Shown here: positions 57,625 through 64,000 of the stretch, piece by piece
Layout: each line of letters opens with the position of its first letter
Position numbering within the stretch: position 1 is the first letter of the stretch
Assembly (NCBI GenBank): GCA_004794785.1
Contig: SJOL01008988.1
Coordinates: 1,456,073-1,520,072, forward strand
Origin: Opisthorchis felineus
Lineage: Eukaryota > Platyhelminthes > Trematoda > Opisthorchiida > Opisthorchiidae
Reading direction: 5' to 3'
DNA: 64,000 nt
Position numbers and translations under genes: made by a program
The notes under the pieces: model-generated
What the model saw: only the letters and a program-made list of their open reading frames with translations
Told to the model about the DNA's origin: nothing
Database searches by the model: none

Positions 57625-60400
57625 AACGAGAATTATTTATTGCACTTTCTTTGGAGCGAGGCACACAGAGTTTTTCACTTCTGGTGCTACTGCCTTGAAG
57701 TAGGGAACATACTTATTGAGTTCCTGCCCACACCAAATGTGCAGCCATGTTTTGCTGACACGAATGCGGAAGCCGGAAAAGTGACTACAACCGCGTAACT
57801 CTCACTCACCCACCACAGATACGAACAAACTCAGTTTACTGACTTGCAACGGTGAATTAATATTTTGTGGGCCACGGGCAAGTGTATAAAAGTCGCCCTA
57901 GATTCTACGCACGCCAATCAATCACCCCAATGCGCTGATTTCTATCTCAAGCTTTTTTTGGCAGAAAAGTTTGCCTGGGCAAACAATGAGATGGCAACAG
58001 AATAACGGGCTGTCTGGCACCTGTAGAATCCTTCTGCCCTTTGAGCTGGGGCCCACGCGCTCCTCTGGGCGCGAAGCTTGAAATTCCGCAAGAAACTGCA
58101 AATCAGCGATCTCACCGGTTTACATGGTGTCGTTACCTCGACAGTCTACCTAGCCGTATTCTGTTTGTCTATTCATACAGGGTTTATGCAAGATGGGATT
58201 CGCGAATGATGCTGGGCCCGTACCGCCGGTGGCATCTTATTTTGACATGGTGTTCCAAGGGTTGTCCTACTTCTGTCCAGATGGCGTATAAAATTTTTTA
58301 AAGAAAAAGCGATCTCGCCACGCTAGATACTTTCATTTCTTGATTGTACCCCTCACTAAGGCATCATAGGCGGAAAAATTTCCGTGAAGTAACAATGTGC
58401 TGACGTCAATCACTTCGACGGCGGGGGTGATGATAGTGAATTATCCACTGTGACCTTTAGTACAAAGATAAAGGCCAGTTCAATCACCATCATTTGCTTG
58501 GACGCCAGAAAAATGAAAAGTATTCTGGCTGAAGGTCCCACTTTTTTCCAACTTGAAGTACTCACTGAGGCGGCTGAAATGCCTTTGTGTTTAGCGATTT
58601 TTCAAACAGTTGGCGTGTTGCCAAATCCTCAGAGGGGTCACTTTTGTATTTTTATTCGCAAACTGACCGAAAGTAACCATTGCGAAACTTATCCGACACT
58701 TCCATGAAACTTGTGTAAATGCGTTGAACGTCCCTCTGTTCGAGGTGCATATGCCTGGAGACACGTCGCCCTCTCTCCTTTGTGTGTTTGGCTCTGTCTA
58801 GCTTCTTTGAAGTTCAGTGGTGTGTGAGTTATTTTGAATTTCGTCCCTCTTACTTACTTGGCCAGCACCCGAACTTCCAAGCCATGGTGCTGCGGCTAAC
58901 TGTATGATACCTGGGTTGTCTGTCAGTGATCCCTTAGTCCCCTTGATTTAGTGGTTTAGCTAGCACACAGCCCCACCTTCGTTCGCTCTAAGTTGATTCC
59001 AGTGTACGGGGAAAGCTAAAACAGATAATAAAGGCGCTGGATCACCTGCCGAACTGCCAGAGCCCTCCCGGTGGCTGTTACCAGAACCTAGGTAAGTCGG
59101 TGGATTTCACGCCAGCCCAAGGAGCGTTTGGAGGAAAATGCGGGAGCTGATACATTTGATGGAGTTTTGCGCCGTTAACATCGTTGTCATATCCGAACGT
59201 GGCGGATTTCAGAAACTGCGGGCCTAGGGAGCACGATTGCTCTCTAGAACTTTGCACTGATCGGAGCAGTGGGCACCACAGATGCCCGCAACTCTAGTTG
59301 TGTAGGGGATGAAAAGTTTCCAGTGTGGCCATTCTCGGTGGACACAGACAGATGGCATAAGCTATCAGCCTGTAATGTGCAAGCATATTCGAACTAGAAC
59401 AACAAGCTCGTCGTTCTGTAAGATACTCCACACAATCTAGATCCACTCTAAATGGACCCATCCAGGTCCGTTTTAGGAAAAGTCAAATATTTAGATTTTG
59501 GACATTTGATTTTACCGAAAGTGGACTAGCTGACTTTGGAAGCGGCCGAAGAAACACTTCCCCGGAAAAGCCAATTTCTGGGTGTGCTTGCAGAGAACGA
59601 CAATCTGGGGTTGGTGGAGGAGTGTCCGCATAGGCGGCCGCTGCACCGACCCATTGGAGGGGGACCTAACTGAGCTTCAGGAAAAAGGGCATTGGGAAGG
59701 GCTGAGGCAGCTCACTAGGAGCGGTAGGGGATAAATTGGAACCCCATCTGCAACAACTTCGTTGAAGATACGTGCTGCCACAGTTGCAGGGAATGAGCAT
59801 TACCATAGCATGGTTGTTTGTTTACTCCCGGCATGCAGATGCTTCATTTTCTCATTTGGTGCCGTCAGAGATTTCCGTACAAGTTTGCTCAGTGTTAACG
59901 GGACCGACGAAGGCCACCTTCCGGCCACATGGTCAGAGTTATAACATGTATGGTGCCCCAATCCCGAAAAACTTTACAAAAATGGAAGTTTGTCCGCACC
60001 CTGTCAATACTTCTTGGCCATGCCTGAGAGCCTAACTTCCTTGGTATATGCGCTTCGTTGGCATTCCTCCAAAACTACGAAGATGAAATTCACAGAAAAT
60101 TCTCTCGTTCCACACCGTCCATCGTGTGGTTTGATCAGCCGAGTTGCGAAACTTGCTTAGGGCGACATGGCGGAAATTCCAACTGCAGTCGCCTCCATTT
60201 CCACTCCACCATTCCACTACCTCTGCCTCACCTGAATTCGGTTACCCTATGTGTAATCATGACCGACAACAATGAGCACAAAAGTTAAGCCTTGGCATTT
60301 AATTGCGTTGGCTCGATTTCCTATTCATGGCTGGCTGCATGTGCCTATTTGTTTCAACCCCGTAGGAACTGCCCGTGGGTTCTATCCGCGTGACAGTTCA
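57625..60400. other. Gene-poor stretch
   Basis: Scattered ORFs of 60-90 codons (58041, 58450, 59772, 60058 on +) lack splice or family support. The sequence around 58.7-59.7 kb has no repeat that I can match inside the window. Confidence 0.35.
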
Positions 60401-60431
60401 TTTGGCTTTATTTGAACATTCTCCCGATTTA

Positions 60432-60650
60432 CATTACTAGAGGTTGGTGTTGGCACAACAGATGAATACATAACGCCTTGTACCAAATGGAAAGAACTCC
60501 GCTATTTCCATGTGGCCCGACGGGAAGATTACTGCGAAGGAATTTTAGAGGCTGAGTTTGTGTTATATGTGGTGAATTCGGGTAAGATCCTTCCAGCATC
60601 ATCAACTGCTCTGGCTTGAACACATGACTCGCATGCTTTATGGTTTCCTG
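60432..60650 (-). CDS. Possible exon, unrecognised
   Basis: After 'caaatggcttctgcag' on the minus strand the frame reads ETIKHASHVFKPEQLMM and 'SNLPVGPHGNSGVLSIWY', up to a possible donor CTCTA|GTAATG. It could be an upstream exon of gene B, since the strand agrees, but the phase does not match directly. Confidence 0.25.
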
Positions 60651-60763
60651 CAGAAGCCATTTGTGTTGTTCGCGTGTCCGGAACCGGGCTGCCCGAATTA
60701 CCTGAACATCACAACGGTTAGACGAATGTGTCACAGACCGGCCATGCACGGAAAACAGTCGTG

Positions 60764-60835
60764 TTCTGATTGGTCAGAATATGGACCAATCAGAAACGAG
60801 TGTTGAGCAGCGTGCTTCCCACTCCACAAGTGGGA
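60764..60835. repeat. Two adjacent perfect hairpins
   Basis: Inverted repeat 1: ttctgattggtc (60764-60775) with gaccaatcagaa (60784-60795), 12 bp, 8-nt loop. Inverted repeat 2: tcccact (60817-60823) with agtggga (60829-60835), 5-nt loop. The first carries an ATTGG/CCAAT box in each arm. Confidence 0.8.
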
Positions 60836-61182
60836 TTCCGTCCGTTCTCCACAAAGTGACTCGGGGTCAGCGCGTTCACCTAAGCTCCCTGGTTCGGGGT
60901 TGTTCCTGTAGTTCGACGGATTCTGTTCGCCGACGAAGCACACGTAAAACGTTCGTGGCCCCGCCGTTTAAGTTCCCCGCTTTGAGTCGCAATCTAAAGT
61001 TTATTTCAGTTGGGTCATAGGTGTAGTGTGGACAGCAGTGCGATGGAGTATGTTCCAGGCACCAGCTTCGCGGAATCAGAACAGTTGTCCAATAAAAGTG
61101 TGCGCTCTGACGTTGTAGAGATTATTGCATCCTTACCGTTTAGTAACAGGGTCAACGGTAAAAATCGCCTGCAAAAGTTTTG

Positions 61183-61509
61183 TCAAACCTGGGTAGGAAC
61201 CATGTCCTTCCGGAGACAGCAGAAGTCTAGGGGACGGAGATATATAGATTTCCAGTTGGCCCAATCAACGGATTTGAAGCAGGCGATTCCGTCACGAAGA
61301 TACTGGAACTTACCGTTGTGTAGCGGTTTGTGTACCTCGGTGACCCATTGAGATTTGCTGGGTGGGGGCGTCTGCGCAACACCCATAGGATCTCTCATAC
61401 CAGGTTGGTCAATAGTTAGAGGTCTGACAAACACCGTCTCCTGGTCCTCCAGATTGGGGGTTAGAACATGTTTGGTGAAGTGTTCAGTAAAAATGGTAAT
61501 GCACTTCAA
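61183..61509 (-). mobile_element. Possible integrase fragment of an LTR retroelement
   Basis: 'KCITIFTEHFTKHVLTPNLE' followed by 'DQETV' resembles the first-Asp strand of retroviral-type integrases (I-x-V-x-x-D-x-F-[ST]-K...). The catalytic Asp is Glu here and the rest does not follow the family, so this is tentative. Confidence 0.3.
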
Positions 61510-61899
61510 ACATCAAACACCGCTGCCTTGCGGGTAGACTTTTGGTTCAAAGGCTTTGGTTGAGGACCCTTATCGTCCTACTGTCTAGGTATGGGCGCCC
61601 CAGCAGCATCTCAGCCCGCGTACGACCATGACGCTTAACACTAACAAAACTCTCATGCCATGTCGGCCGTCGCGTGGTGTCACCAGCGGGGTCACCTTAC
61701 TCGCTGCATACACCAGGTCGGGTAAGCGAAAACATGCTACTGCTGACGCCACCCTTCTTACACTTTCACGTTTTCTGTCTTCCACCCTCCCCCACCCAAT
61801 TTTGATTACTTTCTCCGCAGGTCCCTGCTCTAGGATTGACCGTTTTGCTCGCCCTGCATCACACTCAGCTACAGCTTCTGTACGTCCGAGTTCAGTCAC

Positions 61900-63526
61900 A
61901 ACCCTAAACACTTCGAAGTCTGTTTTCAAACCCCGAAATCCTGTCTACTTAGCCGCCTCTATTGTTCGCACACTGAAGCAAGCAGGTCAACAGGTGGCTC
62001 TTGCTCGTACGCTGGATTCCCTCTGAATTGATGTATGCTGTCTGTCAGAAACAAGGATGCAGGACGCAAGTACTGTGATCGAACTGACTACCCCCGTGCT
62101 CGCTTTCAGGTTCCGGCTGCGCACCTCTGGTGATGCAGAGGCCGTTGCAGCTGGATACACTAGGGTGGGTATTGTACTGAGCGGCCGAGTGGAAACGTCT
62201 CTACTTGATTGGATACCCGTTGATAGTCGCCTCTGTGCGGTTCGTTTGGCAACACCTTTGAGAGAATCTAGAGGAGGTGAGGTCCATCTCACCTTGTGGT
62301 TGCTGGTGAAATGAACACCCAGTTAGGTAGACTAAGTGCTGCTGAGGCCCGATTGGGTGGTCGTCTTGAATTGGACACGAGACGCATGGACAACGGGGAT
62401 CGCTAACTTCAAATGTTTGCCGATCACAGACTGTTCCTTTGCAGTACGAATTTCCGGAACAGCGGAGATTGCTTGACAACGTGGTGCCCATCAATAAACC
62501 AGCCACGAATCCAAATAGACCACATCGCCGTCGGTTATCGGTGGCGAGAGTCGGTCACTGCCTTCCGCTCCTTCTGGAACACCAACATGGACCCCGACCA
62601 TGCATTTGTACGCTGCTGCTTTTCACTGCGCTTTTCAGGTCCACGCAAAACGCACACACCTGGCTTAGCCATGGAAGATGCAAAAAATGGTGGGAACTTC
62701 CGCATGCTGTTTCACTTGATTCTTTCGACTGGTCCTTGGAAGCCTCTTGTCAGCGAACATATCAGAGACTAAAATGGTCTCTGATATCCAGCAAAGATGA
62801 GCGTTTGGACCGCTGTGCACAATACTTCGAACAATAAATCAGTTACCGACCTGGTTCCTCCAACCCGAAATGCCTGCCTTCAACAGAAAGGTGGACTGTG
62901 AACATGGAATCTCCTTCAGTCTCAGAAGTGTCAGAGTCTATATCGGTACTCAAACGTCATCCTGCTTCTGGCCCTAACGGCTTCCCACATGCTCTTTTCA
63001 AGGATGTCAACAAATTCCTCATCCAGAGTTTTTTCAGCCTATTTTCGCCAATCTGTGGTAATATATCGTCTCATATAACGGGTTGGTCGATCACAGTATC
63101 CATTTTCAAGAAGAATACTGATTGAGTATAGTAACTACAGGTGTCAGTTTGACTTTTAACAAGGCTTCTGGCGTCACTGATTCTTCGTACTCTTACGGCG
63201 GCACGCGAAGCATATACCCGTGAGCATGAGGCGAGATTTCGACAAGGTAGGGGCTGCGTCGGCCACATCTTCACACTCCTTCAGGCGCCATATGTACAGA
63301 CGACCCACAATCTTGGTGTATTTGGTCAGTGCTGTCAATCACACTTTCTCAATAGGGTATGCCCCGAGAGTTTGTGAACATAATCTTGTCCCTATATTCA
63401 CATACGTCTGAAAGTGTAAGAGATTATGGTGCTCTCCAAAAGCTTTCCTACGAAAGTGGTGACTGACAGGTATGCACCCTGTATTCTTGTTCAACTTCGC
63501 CGTCGATGCGATAATGAGGTGCACGC
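61900..63526 (+). mobile_element. CR1-like LINE: endonuclease and reverse transcriptase, degenerate
   Basis: Endonuclease (EEP) motifs in order: '[19 protein letters not shown]' (the SETR box, with one stop), 'GIVLSGRVETSLLDWIPVDS', 'RLCAVRLAT'; then, after an apparent internal deletion of ~50 codons, 'LSAAEARLGGRLELDTRR', 'MFADHRLFLCSTNF' and 'IDHIAVGYRW...SDH-like DPDHAFV'. The reverse transcriptase begins near 62898: 'ISVLKRHPASGPNGFPHALF', 'ITGWSITVSIFKK', later 'YRRPTILVYL', 'FVNIILSLYS' and 'FLFNFAVDAIMRCTLEGL'. Stops and frameshifts show that it is dead. The element is then broken by the SINE at 63539. Confidence 0.75.
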
Positions 63527-63538
63527 TGGAAGGTCTTC

Positions 63539-63727
63539 GGGGTGAGATGGCACAGTGGTTAGAGAGCGAATTTACTGACCGGAAGGTCCGTGATTCGAAC
63601 CTAACCTCCGCCTCTCGACTTCCCCTATCTAGGCTTGGGCAACCTGACAGTATCGCAGCCCTCGTGCTTGCTTCGAGTGGCATGGCAGCTAGGCACCGAA
63701 AGGGTGTTACAGCTGAACGATTTTTTT
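63539..63727 (+). mobile_element. SINE family A, full copy with target-site duplication
   Basis: A-box region 'gagatggcacagtggttaga', B box near 63593 ('gattcgaacc'), family body, 3' block 'gggtgttacagctgaac', T8 tail. It is flanked by the 12-bp duplication tggaaggtcttc (63527-63538 and 63728-63739), which is LINE coding sequence (LEGL on both sides). This fixes both ends and proves insertion into the LINE. Confidence 0.85.
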
Positions 63728-63739
63728 TGGAAGGTCTTC

Positions 63740-63800
63740 AACACCGCGGCGTTCAAGTCGTTGCTGGTGAGGATCTTGTCGATCTAATGTACGTAGACGA
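63740..63800 (+). mobile_element. Continuation of the CR1-like LINE reverse transcriptase
   Basis: Directly after the SINE the LINE frame resumes: 'QHRGVQVVAGEDLVDLMYVDD', where YVDD stands for the usual catalytic YADD. It then stops abruptly at the PLE repeat. The intact YxDD Asp pair is present, but the element is already broken upstream. Confidence 0.65.
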
Positions 63801-64000
63801 CTGGCTGGAGATGAGACTGGTCGTTGGCTTGTTCGCTGAGCTGGGCAATTTGATTGCAAACGTTTCATCACCAATCGAGGTGACATCATCAGTGCGTTAT
63901 TGGGGAGCGTAGTGGTGCGTAGCGGTGGGTTGGTGGTTGTGCGTTGAGTAGTGTTGCGTGTGTGTTAATATACGTGCTGCTAGCTGGGGCTGACCTTTGA
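63801..64000 (-). mobile_element. PLE terminal repeat with hammerhead-type core, running off the window
   Basis: Minus-strand core CTGATGA (63892-63886), extra T, stem gtcacc, loop tcgatt, stem ggtgat, GAAAC (63866-63862). Compared with the copy at 4977, stem II differs (gtcacc/ggtgat versus gtctcc/ggggac) but still pairs. The family block 'cccagctcagcgaacaagcc' follows. The 5' side continues to the window end. Confidence 0.6.

Noticed and set aside
63472..63912. 146-codon plus ORF as a gene
   Set aside because: A chimera of LINE reverse transcriptase, SINE-A and a PLE repeat.
1..64000. CRISPR arrays, phage, plasmid or bacterial operon features
   Set aside because: No regularly spaced repeats or bacterial gene organisation; the window is eukaryotic.

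Overview
This is eukaryotic nuclear DNA, and everything points to a parasitic flatworm, most likely a digenean trematode (liver- or lung-fluke-like). Genes are split into short exons by kilobase introns. The rest is packed with decayed retroelements of the kinds that fill fluke genomes: CR1/RTE-like LINEs, Ty3/gypsy, Penelope-like elements with hammerhead-type terminal repeats, and tRNA-derived SINEs. I see no bacterial-style operons, CRISPR array, rRNA or intact tRNA gene. Exons were inferred by reading splice signals and codon phase by eye; no alignment was run.

Region by region. (1) About 1.0-19.6 kb, + strand: a series of good exons ends in a 1.9-kb terminal exon that encodes a peptidoglycan-recognition (PGRP) domain, one transmembrane helix and a 330-residue tail. 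Upstream exons encode a signal peptide and two PAN/apple-like cysteine repeats, plus unrecognised extracellular-looking sequence. Reading phases agree at nearly every junction I could pair, so this may be one large receptor (signal peptide - PAN x2 - novel region - PGRP - TM - tail), but the link across about 9-15.8 kb is not shown. (2) About 19.6-32 kb: mostly gene-poor, with SINE pairs, one PLE 3' end (24.5-25.2 kb), one good orphan + strand exon at 23.3 kb and one - strand exon at 30 kb. (3) 32.4-40.9 kb, - strand: mitochondrial single-stranded DNA-binding protein, its OB-fold split by an 8.1-kb intron that holds LINE and other repeat debris. (4) 41-53 kb: SINEs, LINE and Ty3/gypsy fossils. 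(5) 54.3-57.6 kb, - strand: five phase-compatible exons of an unrecognised cysteine-containing protein. (6) 61.6-64 kb, + strand: a CR1-like LINE (endonuclease then reverse transcriptase) broken by a SINE with a clear target-site duplication and then by a PLE terminal repeat.

How the genes relate: the PGRP receptor would act at the cell surface, while SSBP1 acts in mitochondrial DNA replication. Nothing suggests that the genes here work together; they are neighbours only. The most interesting object is the membrane PGRP, with its apparently inactive amidase site and unusual tail.
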